DNA from: an uncultured Bacteroidia bacterium
GTDB taxonomy: Bacteria > Bacteroidota > Bacteroidia > Bacteroidales > F082
DNA: 64,000 nucleotides
Reading direction: 5' to 3'
Assembly: GCA_902774365.1 (NCBI GenBank)
Contig: CACYHX010000003.1
Span: forward strand, 57,551-121,550
The notes beneath the pieces are model-generated. The model was not told the DNA's origin and did no database searches. It saw only the letters and a list, made by a program, of their open reading frames with translations. This document shows, one piece after another, positions 1 to 8,583 of the stretch. The translations under genes and the position numbers were made by a program. Every line of letters begins with the position of its first letter. Within the stretch, counting starts at the first letter, position 1.

Positions 1-372
1 CGTTGTCACATAGGTGACTTTGGAATTGATGAGATGAGAAAGGGCATGGTTTACGTCTCGCTGCACAAAGATGCGGCTCGATATGTGTTGGATTTTATGT
101 CGAAGCATGGTGCTTATGTGAGAAGTTTGAGGACTTGCCTGATTCCGGAAGAATTCTGCTTCCAAACCATTTTAGTCAATTCGCCATTGCGTGACACATT
201 AGTGAACGATAACCTGCGTTATATGGATTGGCAATTTCGCGATGACATCTCGCCCTGCGTTTTGAATGAGACAGACTATGATGCCATCAAATCCAGTGGG
301 AAACTGATTATGCGAAAAGTCTCCGCCCAATCCAATCAACTCATCGAATTATTGCATGGAAAAGAAATATAA
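1..372 (+). CDS. C-terminal part of a GT14 (core-2/I-branching type) glycosyltransferase, cut by the window edge
   Basis: The frame is open from base 1 and the first in-frame ATG is at 34, so the true start lies left of the window. What remains (about 123 residues) matches the C-terminal third of GT14 beta-1,6-N-acetylglucosaminyltransferase-like enzymes: a PEEFCFQT segment (family PDE-ff-QT), a YMDW segment and a final S-x-K-L-x-M-R-K-V stretch. Bacterial members transfer a sugar, often GlcNAc or xylose, from a nucleotide donor during surface-polysaccharide assembly at the cytoplasmic membrane. The gene overlaps the next start by 17 bases, which suggests one transcript and translational coupling. 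The family call rests on the C-terminal motifs only; donor and acceptor cannot be told. Confidence 0.75.
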   Translation, partial: RCHIGDFGIDEMRKGMVYVSLHKDAARYVLDFMSKHGAYVRSLRTCLIPEEFCFQTILVNSPLRDTLVNDNLRYMDWQFRDDISPCVLNETDYDAIKSSGKLIMRKVSAQSNQLIELLHGKEI

Positions 373-1168
373 AATAGCTATCATGACGGCCTTCATCGGC
401 AATGCCGGTAACACGGGCGAGTTGAAAATCGACCCGGAAGCCCAAGCCGAATTTGACCGCTATGGAGTGGATGTCTACAAGTTCAATAGCGGCAACCTCG
501 ATGCCTTGATGCCGCATGTCGAACCCACGCTTACCGAGGAGCAAGTGCTACACAAGACGAGGCGCGACAAGAGGGTGTATTGGTGGTACGAAAACGTGAA
601 GTACAAACAGACCTATCGTCCAAAAAAGGAAGACGATTATACAAGGTTGGTGGCCAAGATACCCAAGATGATGTTCTACAAGGTAGTGCCGCACGACTAC
701 GACTACTACGTTTGGCTTGACTCCAAATTTACCATCCATGAGCATTGGCTCGACTACTTGATTTGGCTCATCAACAAGTATCCGAAGCATGATGTGATTA
801 CCTCGAAGCACTCTGTAAGATCGTCGGTTGAGGAAGAGACAATGGATATGCTGAACGCATTGAAGATGGGCTATGGGAATCTCCGCACAAAGTATTATGC
901 CCCTAGCCTGGCGTTTCAACTCTATAAGTATAAGAAAGCCGGTGGTTTTGTTGATGATTGCTTGAATGAGTTGACGATGATCATCTATTCTTCAAGGATG
1001 TTGGGAAAGACACAGTTTGGGGAAGAATGGTATGCCCATAATTGTCACTTTACCATCCAGGACCAATTGAGTTTCCCGTTTTTGTGTAAGAAGCACAACG
1101 TCAAAGTTGCTTCGGTTTGCCAGGATGTGTTCAATATGCCTTTCGTTAATCATGAGTATGGGATATAA
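356..1168 (+). CDS. putative glycosyltransferase, GT-A-like, family uncertain
   Basis: A 270-residue soluble protein with no signal peptide or membrane segment. It opens with a hydrophobic strand (YKIAIMTAFIGN) and has a central Y-x-x-x-W-L-D-S segment near residues 115 to 125 that resembles the metal-binding acidic motif of glycosyltransferases. The W-L-D-S and the preceding K-x-P-K-x-x-F-Y-K-V pattern recall the DUF616/TOD1-like group, but I cannot confirm that family by eye. Its position between a GT14 gene and a hexapeptide acyltransferase, overlapping both by 17 bases, makes a role in polysaccharide assembly likely. The start at 356 is chosen because it is the first ATG in frame and gives a compact overlap. 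Function is inferred mainly from context. Confidence 0.55.
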   Translation: MEKKYKIAIMTAFIGNAGNTGELKIDPEAQAEFDRYGVDVYKFNSGNLDALMPHVEPTLTEEQVLHKTRRDKRVYWWYENVKYKQTYRPKKEDDYTRLVAKIPKMMFYKVVPHDYDYYVWLDSKFTIHEHWLDYLIWLINKYPKHDVITSKHSVRSSVEEETMDMLNALKMGYGNLRTKYYAPSLAFQLYKYKKAGGFVDDCLNELTMIIYSSRMLGKTQFGEEWYAHNCHFTIQDQLSFPFLCKKHNVKVASVCQDVFNMPFVNHEYGI

Positions 1169-1736
1169 GTGGTTAGATAAGATGCTGAAGCGGTTGCGCA
1201 CCGCAACGAAGCTGGACCTGGGGGCTACCTTGGGTTTGCGTAGAAAGTGCAATCTCGAGGGCTGGGCTTCGGTGTATGTGTATCCGAAAAATCAGGTAAA
1301 AGTCTCAAAAGATGCTGCAATTCGTATTTCCAACGGGCTGATGACTATCTCAAAACCGTGGTTTGAGGTGGAAGTGGCCGCACCATGTGTCTTTGAAATG
1401 GAAAGAGGATCCCAGTTGGAGTGCAATGGCAATTTCGACTTTGTCAGTGGCTCCCAGTGTGTCATAAAAAATGGAGCCATGCTGCGTTTGGGTAATGATG
1501 GCAGGATAGGGAAAGGCTCAAATTTGGAGTGCAGTAAAGAAATCGTCGTCGGCAAGAATTGCTGGATATCCGATGATGTGACTATCGCCGATGCAGGAAA
1601 GATTGTCATTGAAGATGGCGTGTGGATTGGCAATGGCGCTCAAATTATTGGAAACGTTAAGATTGGAAAGAATGCTGTGATAGGTGAAGGGGTGGCGGTG
1701 AAGGAGGATGTGGAAGCAGAAACGGTGCTGGCCTGA
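1152..1736 (+). CDS. hexapeptide-repeat (left-handed beta-helix) acyltransferase
   Basis: About 194 residues. The second half shows hexapeptide repeats of the LpxA/CatB type, such as IGKGSNLE, VWIGNGAQI, VKIGKNAVIGEGV, which build a triangular beta-helix. Such enzymes form trimers and transfer an acetyl or other acyl group from acyl-CoA to a sugar hydroxyl or amine. The N-terminal half is also strand-rich and may be an irregular extension of the helix. I chose the ATG at 1152, which overlaps the preceding gene by 17 bases; an in-frame ATG at 1107 would give a much longer overlap and a hydrophobic leader unlike the family. The last codons lie one base from the next start. The likely role is O- or N-acetylation of the repeat unit. 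Confidence 0.75.
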   Translation: MSMGYKWLDKMLKRLRTATKLDLGATLGLRRKCNLEGWASVYVYPKNQVKVSKDAAIRISNGLMTISKPWFEVEVAAPCVFEMERGSQLECNGNFDFVSGSQCVIKNGAMLRLGNDGRIGKGSNLECSKEIVVGKNCWISDDVTIADAGKIVIEDGVWIGNGAQIIGNVKIGKNAVIGEGVAVKEDVEAETVLA

Positions 1737-1737
1737 T

Positions 1738-2067
1738 ATGCAGATTGACAAGAACAATCCGATTGATGCAAATGTCAAACCCCGTCTTTATTGGGTGGAC
1801 ATGGCCAAAGGTATATTGATTATCTTGGTGGCCATGCATCACATGACCATGAGAGGCGATGAGCTGGGCATATCGTGTCCTGCCATAAGTTTCTTTATGC
1901 CGTTAGTGTCAACATTCCTTTTTTATATGCCTGCGTTTTTTGTTATTGCAGGCTTTTTTGCAAGGTATGATGCGAGTTTCAAGGATTTTGTCATCAAAAA
2001 CGCACGTGTTTTACTTCTCCCGTTAATCATATTGGTATACTGCAAGAGGTTTTTTATGAGATTCTAA
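1738..2067 (+). pseudogene. acyltransferase-3 family membrane protein, N-terminal piece of a frameshifted gene
   Basis: This piece (109 residues from the ATG at 1738) carries the hallmark start of acyltransferase-3 (OafA/NodX-like) integral membrane acyltransferases: R-L-Y-W-V-D-M-A-K-G, then the conserved M-H-H motif and two membrane spans. It stops at 2067, but the protein continues in another frame: from about 2031 the frame starting at bases divisible by 3 reads on without a stop through the next piece. A single missing base between roughly 2022 and 2045 explains the break. The intact enzyme would O-acetylate a polysaccharide sugar in the inner membrane. A sequencing or assembly error is as likely as a real loss. 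Confidence 0.75.
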
Positions 2068-2141
2068 AGGGCTCCTATAACGCTGATGCATTAGAGTCCC
2101 CATCTTTTTCTATTTCTATCGATTACTGGTTTATCCTGGCC

Positions 2142-2756
2142 TTGTTTTTGGCTAAATGCATTTATTGGGGCGTGAGTAGAATCAGTGAAAAGTTTTGGGT
2201 AAGATTGTTGGTTTGCCTAGGCTTTTATGTTTTAGGTGTAGCGGCGTTGAAAATATGGTTGCCCAACTATTTCTGTTGGAATCACGCTTTGATATTGTTG
2301 GTTTATTTGCCAATCGGACAATGGATTTTTAATCATCTCGACGGATGGAAAGCTTTTCTTGTCTCATTGGTGGTTCTCATTGCAGGTTGTTGCTTCTATC
2401 GGTGGCAAGGGTTGAATATCCCTGCTCCAGAAGGAGGTATGTTGCTCAATTTGAAATCTGCTTTGCCATCCCTGTTTCTGTGCGTGGCAGGTAGTTTTGT
2501 CTTTCTCAAGTTGTGTTCTCTTGTCAAGAGGGCAAGACTGTTGGAAATAATTGGCCGTAATACACTCGCAATTTACATAATGCATTGGTGGGTTGAGATA
2601 TTGGCCATGAAGGTGTTACGGGGCTTTTTCTCGCAAGGGGTCTGGGTGTCAACTATAGCCACTTTGGTTGTGTTGGCAGCGGCTGTGTTAGTACCATGCC
2701 TGATTTCAGAGTTGTTGAATCATCCAAAACTCAGATGGGTTTTGGGGAAATCTTAG
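2142..2756 (+). pseudogene. acyltransferase-3 family membrane protein, C-terminal piece of the same frameshifted gene
   Basis: This piece has about seven hydrophobic segments typical of the C-terminal two thirds of acyltransferase-3 proteins and includes the conserved R-N-T-L-A-I-Y-I-M-H-W-W block near its end. The only in-frame start is a TTG at 2142, with no sign of a ribosome site, and the open frame reaches back to about 2031 with sensible membrane-protein sequence (Y-W-F-I-L-A-L-F). That shows it is the continuation of the fragment starting at 1738, not a separate gene. Joined, the two give a protein of about 340 residues, the usual family length. A second, intact member of the family lies at 8580, so O-acetylation capacity of the locus may persist. 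Confidence 0.75.
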
Positions 2757-2760
2757 AGTC

Positions 2761-3675
2761 ATGAATGTGAAGTTATTTGTAATTGTCGTCACTTATAAGG
2801 GCAAGCAATGGTACGACCGTTGTTTCGCTTCGCTGCGGGAATCAACCCTCCCCGTGCAGACTATTGTGGTCGACAATGCTTCCAGCGATGGCTCTGTGGA
2901 ATACATCAAGGAAAACTATCCTGAAATCCATCTGATTGAGTCTGATGAGAATTTGGGTTTTGGTCGTGCCAACAATTTGGGGATGCGCTATGCTTTGGAC
3001 CATGGATGCGATTTCGTTTTCTTGCTCAACCAAGATGCTTGGGTGGAAACCGATACTTTTGGGAAGTTGTTGGACATTCACGGCAACCACTCTGAATATG
3101 GGATCCTGAGCCCGATACACCTAAATGCCGAGAAGACGGGGATCGAAAAAGGACTGCTTAATTATCTGGATGACAAAAAGGTTACGGATAAGCGGCTGCT
3201 CGAAGATCTTTATTTCCATAGGCTGAAGGATATTTACGACACCACCTATGTCAATGCGGCGGCATGGCTGTTGCCAAGGAATACGCTTGAGACCATCGGC
3301 GGCTTTGACCCGATTTTTTCGCATTATGGGGAAGATGACAATTATCTGCAAAGGGTCCGCTTTCATGGTTTGAAGATAGGCATTTGCCCTTCATGTGTAG
3401 CGGTGCATGATACCGAACGCAGGATTGCCGCCGCCGAAAAGAAAGTTCAGACGAGCAGCAGTTGGTTGCTGGCGAAGGTTGCAGATGTCAATTCCTCGGA
3501 TAAGGTCAACGCATTATGCCTTTATCATTTTAGGAAAGCGATGTCAAAGCTTTTGGCCTTTAAGTTTTCGCAAGCTAAGACTCACTGGGGGATTATGCGT
3601 TTTTTGCGTAAGAACGCCAATGGCATCAAACATAGTAGGGATGTCAATGTTAAGAAGGGGATGAATTGGTTGTGA
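2761..3675 (+). CDS. GT2 family glycosyltransferase, rhamnosyltransferase-like
   Basis: A 304-residue GT-A protein. The N-terminus has V-I-V-V-T-Y-K-G, followed by V-V-D-N-A-S-S-D-G-S near residue 38 and the N-x-G-F-G-R-A-N-N motif near residue 64, all typical of the GT2 rhamnosyltransferase (WbbL/RfbF-like) branch. A variant metal-binding site, L-N-Q-D-A, sits near residue 92, and G-G-F-D-P-x-F-x-x-Y-x-E-D-x-D near residue 178 holds the likely catalytic base region. It would add one sugar, possibly a deoxyhexose, to the lipid-linked repeat unit in the cytoplasm. It begins four bases after the frameshifted acyltransferase gene, in the same operon. The rhamnose preference is only a family tendency. 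Confidence 0.85.
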   Translation: MNVKLFVIVVTYKGKQWYDRCFASLRESTLPVQTIVVDNASSDGSVEYIKENYPEIHLIESDENLGFGRANNLGMRYALDHGCDFVFLLNQDAWVETDTFGKLLDIHGNHSEYGILSPIHLNAEKTGIEKGLLNYLDDKKVTDKRLLEDLYFHRLKDIYDTTYVNAAAWLLPRNTLETIGGFDPIFSHYGEDDNYLQRVRFHGLKIGICPSCVAVHDTERRIAAAEKKVQTSSSWLLAKVADVNSSDKVNALCLYHFRKAMSKLLAFKFSQAKTHWGIMRFLRKNANGIKHSRDVNVKKGMNWL

Positions 3676-3693
3676 TTGTTCTATAGTAGGTCT

Positions 3694-4650
3694 ATGGCAA
3701 ATACGGATATTTCTGTGGTGATGACCACTTATAACGGGTCTTCTTTCATTAGGGCGCAATTGGAATCGGTTTTGGCTCAGACTGTCCTCCCGCGTGAAAT
3801 TGTCATTGTTGACGACCTCTCTACTGACGATACTTTTGATATCATCAAAGAATATGCGGAGTCCCATCCGATGATTCGCTATGCTCGCAATGACCAAAGG
3901 GTTGGAGCGCATCAGAATTTCAGAAAGGCTTTTGCCCTCGCCTCTTGCCCTTTAATTGCGCCTTCTGACCAAGACGATATTTGGGATGTGAATCATCTGA
4001 AAGTGATGCTTGATATTCTGATTGAGAAGAACGTAGACCTTGTCTATTCCCAAGACAAGATACTTTGGGAAGATGGAAGCACTAGCGACTTCTTTCAAAA
4101 AATGCCCGAGATGAGAGATCTGATTTGGGGAAATAATATGAGAGGGCACACTTTTTTGTTTCGGAAGGAGATGCTATCCGTTTTTGATCGGGTTGAATTC
4201 TTGCCTTTTGACCACGCTTTGGCGTTAGAGGCGTCTATGACAAATAAGTATGCATGTTCAGATGAGGAGTTAACGTTGTGGAGAAGGCATGGAGGGGCAT
4301 GCACTACGGCTTATTCTGAACATTCCGAGTTGGTCATTCAAGACGTTTCAAGGCGAAAGAAAATCTGTTATACATACCGCCATCTGTCCGATGAAAAATC
4401 CCGCCCCATTGAGTTGAACTTCGAACAAATTGCCACGATTCTTCATGTGGATCCTTCCTTCGACAGGTACTATAGGGTCTGTAAGGGCATGGCTAGGCAA
4501 ACCCGATTGGGCTTGTTGCGGGCTTCGGCCAATAATGCGCTTGTCCAAAAATATGAAGGCAACTTGCGAAGAAGAATCGCGCATCTCTTATGGGCGATAC
4601 GATTCCCATGGGTTTATTGGTATGACATGCATAAACTTCACGCATTGTGA
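3694..4650 (+). CDS. GT2 family glycosyltransferase
   Basis: About 318 residues. The GT-A fold is marked by I-S-V-V-M-T-T-Y-N-G at the start, E-I-V-I-V-D-D-L-S-T-D-D-T about 35 residues later, and S-D-Q-D-D-I-W, the metal-binding motif of this branch, near residue 95. The S-D-Q-D-D-I-W form is typical of enzymes of capsular and O-antigen clusters (alpha-L-Rha, Glc or GalNAc transferases). I chose the ATG at 3694; an upstream TTG at 3676 abuts the previous stop but adds residues that do not look like the family. It lies in the + strand run and is followed by the HlpA-like gene after 13 bases. The exact sugar cannot be read from sequence. Confidence 0.85.
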   Translation: MANTDISVVMTTYNGSSFIRAQLESVLAQTVLPREIVIVDDLSTDDTFDIIKEYAESHPMIRYARNDQRVGAHQNFRKAFALASCPLIAPSDQDDIWDVNHLKVMLDILIEKNVDLVYSQDKILWEDGSTSDFFQKMPEMRDLIWGNNMRGHTFLFRKEMLSVFDRVEFLPFDHALALEASMTNKYACSDEELTLWRRHGGACTTAYSEHSELVIQDVSRRKKICYTYRHLSDEKSRPIELNFEQIATILHVDPSFDRYYRVCKGMARQTRLGLLRASANNALVQKYEGNLRRRIAHLLWAIRFPWVYWYDMHKLHAL

Positions 4651-4663
4651 TATTTAGGATGAG

Positions 4664-5641
4664 ATGAATACGCCGGTCCTACTGATTACCTTCAATCGAC
4701 CCGAGCATACCAAGCGGGTATTAGAAGCCATTTTGGCCGCCCAACCACTAGAATTGTATGTGTTTCAAGATGGCGCTCGCGAAGGGAATGAAAACGACAC
4801 CTCAAAATGTGCTGAGGTTCGTCGTGTGGTAGAGGACATGGCTCATGGAACTCAAGTCCGGCTTCACACCCTTTATTCGGATACGAATTTGGGTTGTGGT
4901 CCAGGCCCTGTGACTGGCATCACATGGTTTTTCGATCATGTTGAGCAGGGCATTGTCATGGAAGACGACTGCTTGCCGCATCCGGATTTCTTTGGATATT
5001 GCGAGGAACTGCTGGAGAGATATAAAGATGTCGAAGAGGTGCAGTTTATCAATGCCGCTTTGTATGACGACAGGTGGAAATGCGAACACTCGTACGATTT
5101 TTCGCGCTACCAAGTGGCTGGCGCTTGGGCATCATGGAGGCGCTTTTGGGTCAACTATGATATTGATTTGAAAACCGTTGATCCTAAAGTGTTCTATCGT
5201 AAGTGCAAAAAGATTCTCTTTGAAAGGGCAGAAGCCGATTGGTGGTATTTCAAGTTGTTGGAGATCCAGAAAGACAATGCAAAGAAAAGCTATTGGGATT
5301 ACCAGTGCCTGATTGTGTTGCTCCTTAACTCAGGGATTACGATCATGCCCCGAAAGAATCTCATCTCGAATATCGGATTTGATGGAGAAGGAACACACAC
5401 GCTTGAGAACGACGGCCGAGGTGATAGATCGGTGTTCCCCATACTGCCGCTTGACCATCCTGCACAAATCTATGTGGATAAGGTCCGTGATGCGCGTTGC
5501 TTTGCCAAGGTGCGGTCGAGAGGCTTCGTTAAGGACAGGATGATTTCTGCTTATCGGAAGATAGCCAATTTGCAAGGCTTCCCTTATCGAATGCTGTTGG
5601 CCTACAAGAAACTAAAATCCAAGTTTTTGCGTCGCAAATGA
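4664..5641 (+). CDS. HlpA-like GT-A nucleotide-diphospho-sugar transferase
   Basis: A 325-residue protein of the group often labelled hemolytic protein HlpA-like. It begins with P-V-L-L-I-T-F-N-R-P and has N-L-G-C-G-P near residue 72, then I-V-M-E-D-D-C-L-P-H near residue 97, where the E-D-D replaces the DXD metal site. A W-A-S-W-R-R-F-W block near residue 160 is also characteristic. Members occur in polysaccharide loci of Bacteroidota and are related to GT-A enzymes; the hemolysin label is historic and should not be taken as function. Its stop overlaps the next start by four bases (ATGA-type), so it is translationally coupled to the GT4 gene. The sugar transferred is unknown. Confidence 0.8.
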   Translation: MNTPVLLITFNRPEHTKRVLEAILAAQPLELYVFQDGAREGNENDTSKCAEVRRVVEDMAHGTQVRLHTLYSDTNLGCGPGPVTGITWFFDHVEQGIVMEDDCLPHPDFFGYCEELLERYKDVEEVQFINAALYDDRWKCEHSYDFSRYQVAGAWASWRRFWVNYDIDLKTVDPKVFYRKCKKILFERAEADWWYFKLLEIQKDNAKKSYWDYQCLIVLLLNSGITIMPRKNLISNIGFDGEGTHTLENDGRGDRSVFPILPLDHPAQIYVDKVRDARCFAKVRSRGFVKDRMISAYRKIANLQGFPYRMLLAYKKLKSKFLRRK

Positions 5642-6783
5642 CCATTTTGTTCGTCACACATTATGCGGGATTCTATGGCGCCAACAAATCCTTGTTGACC
5701 TTGATGGTTCTGTTGCGTGAACGGCACGGGGTCGAGCCAATCGTCCTTTTGCATAATCGAGGTGCGATGTGTGCCATGTTGGAGGAACAAGGGATCGAGT
5801 ACGTGGTGTCGCCCTATTATTGGTGGGTGAATTACAACCACGGACTTTTCCAATGGGCCCTCAATAAGCGGAAACAATGGATTAATTGGCACAGAGCGAA
5901 GCGTATTGGCGGTCAACTCAAGGCAAGGAACATCGATTTGGTCTATTCCAATAGTATTTGTGTTAACATGGGCTTCCTTGTCGCCAAATGCCTTGGTCTG
6001 CCTCACGTTTGGCAGTTTAGGGAGAGCCTTACGCAGTTTTCCCTGTCCTTGTCCAAATGCTTATCCAAGCGTTTTTTTGCTGACAAGACCAACAGGAGGT
6101 ATCTGTTGATTAGTGACTATATGATGTCGTTTTATAGGCCCTATCTTCCGCACGAGAGGATGGTGCGAGTCTATAATGGTTTGGATTTGCCCCAAGGAGT
6201 GGCCCGTCGGGAAGAGAACCGGATTAATCAACGGTTGCAAGTGGCCTGTGTGGGAGTGATTTGTGAACAGAAGAACCAGATGGAACTGCTTCGTGCCCAA
6301 TGTGCACTCCATAAACGCGGGATCGACATCGATACATGGCTCGTTGGAACATGCAATGACAAGGCTTACCTGAATTCCATTCAAGACTATGCCAACGATA
6401 ACGGCTTGGCAGGGATGACCCATTTTGTAGGACATGTTGATAAGGTTTTTGAGGTGCTGCAAAAGATGAATCTGGGAGTGGTTACAGCCCACGATGAGGC
6501 GTTTGGCCGTGTCACCATTGAGTATATGCTGATGAAAATGCCTGTGATTGTCAGCCATTCAGGAGCCAGCCCAGAATTGGTTAAATCCGGCCAAACCGGC
6601 TTGATTTATGAATTGGGAGATGTGGAGGCATTAGCCGATGGCATACAAAGCTATTGCTCTAGCCCCAATTTGTTGGTTTCGCAAGGCGAGGCGGCTTTTT
6701 CCGATGCTACAGAGCGCTTCTCAGCGGGTAATAATGCGGAACATATTTATAATCAAATTGTTGAAGTCTTAAGCTCTAAATAA
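5638..6783 (+). CDS. GT4 family glycosyltransferase
   Basis: A 381-residue GT-B retaining glycosyltransferase. The N-terminal domain opens with T-I-L-F-V-T-H-Y-A-G-F-Y-G-A-N-K-S-L, a glycine-rich acceptor-side loop. The C-terminal domain has V-G-V-I-C-E-Q-K-N-Q near residue 200, the signature after the linker, and the E-x7-E motif H-D-E-A-F-G-R-V-T-I-E near residue 287, followed by P-V-I-V-S-H-S-G-A-S-P-E-L, which binds the nucleotide-sugar. It would act in the cytoplasm on the lipid-linked repeat unit. It overlaps the upstream gene by four bases and is followed three bases later by the asparagine-synthetase-like gene. Family assignment is secure; donor and linkage are not. Confidence 0.88.
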   Translation: MTILFVTHYAGFYGANKSLLTLMVLLRERHGVEPIVLLHNRGAMCAMLEEQGIEYVVSPYYWWVNYNHGLFQWALNKRKQWINWHRAKRIGGQLKARNIDLVYSNSICVNMGFLVAKCLGLPHVWQFRESLTQFSLSLSKCLSKRFFADKTNRRYLLISDYMMSFYRPYLPHERMVRVYNGLDLPQGVARREENRINQRLQVACVGVICEQKNQMELLRAQCALHKRGIDIDTWLVGTCNDKAYLNSIQDYANDNGLAGMTHFVGHVDKVFEVLQKMNLGVVTAHDEAFGRVTIEYMLMKMPVIVSHSGASPELVKSGQTGLIYELGDVEALADGIQSYCSSPNLLVSQGEAAFSDATERFSAGNNAEHIYNQIVEVLSSK

Positions 6784-6786
6784 TAT

Positions 6787-8583
6787 ATGTGTGGCATTTC
6801 AGTGGTGTATCGCTATTCGGCTGTCACAGAAGATGATTTGTCGAAGGTTCAACAGATGAATGATCAAATGCGCTATCGCGGACCGGAAGACGAAGGCAGA
6901 TGGTCGGACGAGCATTGCGCTATGGGACAAGTCCGTTTGTCCATTATCGGTTTGGAGAACGGAAAGCAGCCGCTTTTCAATCACGACAAGTCATTGGCCT
7001 TGGTTTGCAATGGCGAGATATACAATTATGTAGAGTTGAAGAAGGAGCTGCAGGCCAAAGGCTTCTCCTTCCTTACGGATAGCGATACCGAGGTAATCCT
7101 TTATCTTTATGAGTTGTACGGGACGGATTGCGTGAACCATCTGCGCGGCATGTTTGCATTTTGTTTGTATGATGTGAAGAAACAGCAACTGCTTGCTGCT
7201 CGAGACAGGATAGGAGAGGAGCGCATCTATTACGCCGAGGTGCCTTGTGGCGTTGTGTTTTGCTCCGAGTTGAAAGGCATCTTGAAAGCGTATATCGACA
7301 CCCCACAATTGAATGTGTCGGCTTTGTTGGAGCCAATTCGTTTTACCGGCGCCTTGAATCCTCGTGATACATTTGTTGAACAGATAAAAAGAGTGCAACC
7401 AGGGGAGATAGTTGTCGTCAATGCCCATGGCGTTCGAAGGAAGTTTTACTGGCAACGACGCCGCACCTATGACTTTAATGGGTCGCTTCTGGATGCCAAA
7501 GCTGAGACGTTGCGTTTGTTGAGGGAGGCGGTTGATATCGAGATGCGGAGCGATGTGCCTGTGGCGATTATGTTGAGTGGCGGCGTTGACAGCAGCGCTG
7601 TGGCAGCCTTGGCTAAGCAAAACGGACATGAGGTTCATACCATAACTACAGGGTATTCTGGCCAGCATTACGAAGATGAACGGGATGTGGCACGGCGTTT
7701 TGCAAAAGAACAAGGATTCGTATATCATGAAATAGAACTCTCGGAGAAGGATTATGTAGACTGCTTCGACGAGTTGACCTCGTATCTTGACGAGCCCATG
7801 ACAGACTCCACCGCCATTGCACAGTGGGCCATGTTTAAGAAAGTGAAGGAGTTGGGCTTCAAGGTGCTGTTGGGCGGCATGGGTGGTGACGAGCTGTTTT
7901 ATGGCTATCCTGCTTGGAACCAGTTGGGCGATTCTTTGCAATTGCGTCGTGAGCACGAATCCATCTTCCCTTGGAAAGGGAAAGAACGGAAGCTGCATTG
8001 GCTCCGTTTCGTTTTGCGGCATTTCAAATGGATTATGATGGCTGGCTACCCCAACAAGTTGGAAGATAAATCTGTGGCTTGGTGGCTTCACGATGATTAC
8101 TATAAGTTCGTGAAAGATGCCACCTTGACTTTAGATGATGAAACCTGGCGTTTGGATGACTTCGACATCTTCAAGGGTTTCGCACCTTGTCCTTTGGGTA
8201 GGGAGGTCGACTTGGTTTATGACTATGCCATTGACACGGTAATGACGCAAGCTTATCTTTATCTATCCGACAGGCTGTCGATGGGGAATTCTCTTGAGGT
8301 GAGGTCTCCGTTGCTTGATTACAAGTTATTTGAGCATGTGATGTCGCTGCCATTGGAGTATAAGTATGTGCCAAGTCGTCCCAAACAGTATCTGAAAGAT
8401 GTGCTGGCAGGGATTGTCCCCGATTATATCTTGTATGCCAGCAAGCGTGGTTTTTCTTCGCCTTCTAGCTTTGTGAACCATGTGGCGCAGCGACATGAAT
8501 ACAAGCATTTTTCATCGCTGCATAAATACTACAATGCTGTGTTAGCTGACCAACTGTTAACGGACCTGTGGAGTTGGCAATGA
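6787..8583 (+). CDS. asnB: asparagine synthetase B-type glutamine amidotransferase
   Basis: A 598-residue class II glutamine amidotransferase. The start M-C-G-I-S puts the catalytic cysteine at position 2 after Met removal, and C-N-G-E-I-Y-N is present near residue 76. The synthetase half has the PP-loop M-L-S-G-G-V-D-S-S near residue 260, which activates a carboxylate with ATP, and G-G-M-G-G-D-E-L near residue 362. In E. coli the enzyme makes asparagine from aspartate and glutamine. Copies inside polysaccharide loci are often proposed to amidate uronic acids or amino-acid decorations of the repeat unit, which is my inference here. It is embedded between a GT4 gene and an acyltransferase whose start overlaps its stop. 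Confidence 0.85.
   Translation: MCGISVVYRYSAVTEDDLSKVQQMNDQMRYRGPEDEGRWSDEHCAMGQVRLSIIGLENGKQPLFNHDKSLALVCNGEIYNYVELKKELQAKGFSFLTDSDTEVILYLYELYGTDCVNHLRGMFAFCLYDVKKQQLLAARDRIGEERIYYAEVPCGVVFCSELKGILKAYIDTPQLNVSALLEPIRFTGALNPRDTFVEQIKRVQPGEIVVVNAHGVRRKFYWQRRRTYDFNGSLLDAKAETLRLLREAVDIEMRSDVPVAIMLSGGVDSSAVAALAKQNGHEVHTITTGYSGQHYEDERDVARRFAKEQGFVYHEIELSEKDYVDCFDELTSYLDEPMTDSTAIAQWAMFKKVKELGFKVLLGGMGGDELFYGYPAWNQLGDSLQLRREHESIFPWKGKERKLHWLRFVLRHFKWIMMAGYPNKLEDKSVAWWLHDDYYKFVKDATLTLDDETWRLDDFDIFKGFAPCPLGREVDLVYDYAIDTVMTQAYLYLSDRLSMGNSLEVRSPLLDYKLFEHVMSLPLEYKYVPSRPKQYLKDVLAGIVPDYILYASKRGFSSPSSFVNHVAQRHEYKHFSSLHKYYNAVLADQLLTDLWSWQ

Noticed and set aside
4664-5641. Hemolysin (HlpA) as function of the 325-residue protein
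   Set aside because: The sequence is a GT-A nucleotide-sugar transferase in a glycan operon; the hemolysin name is inherited and nothing in the sequence supports lysis.
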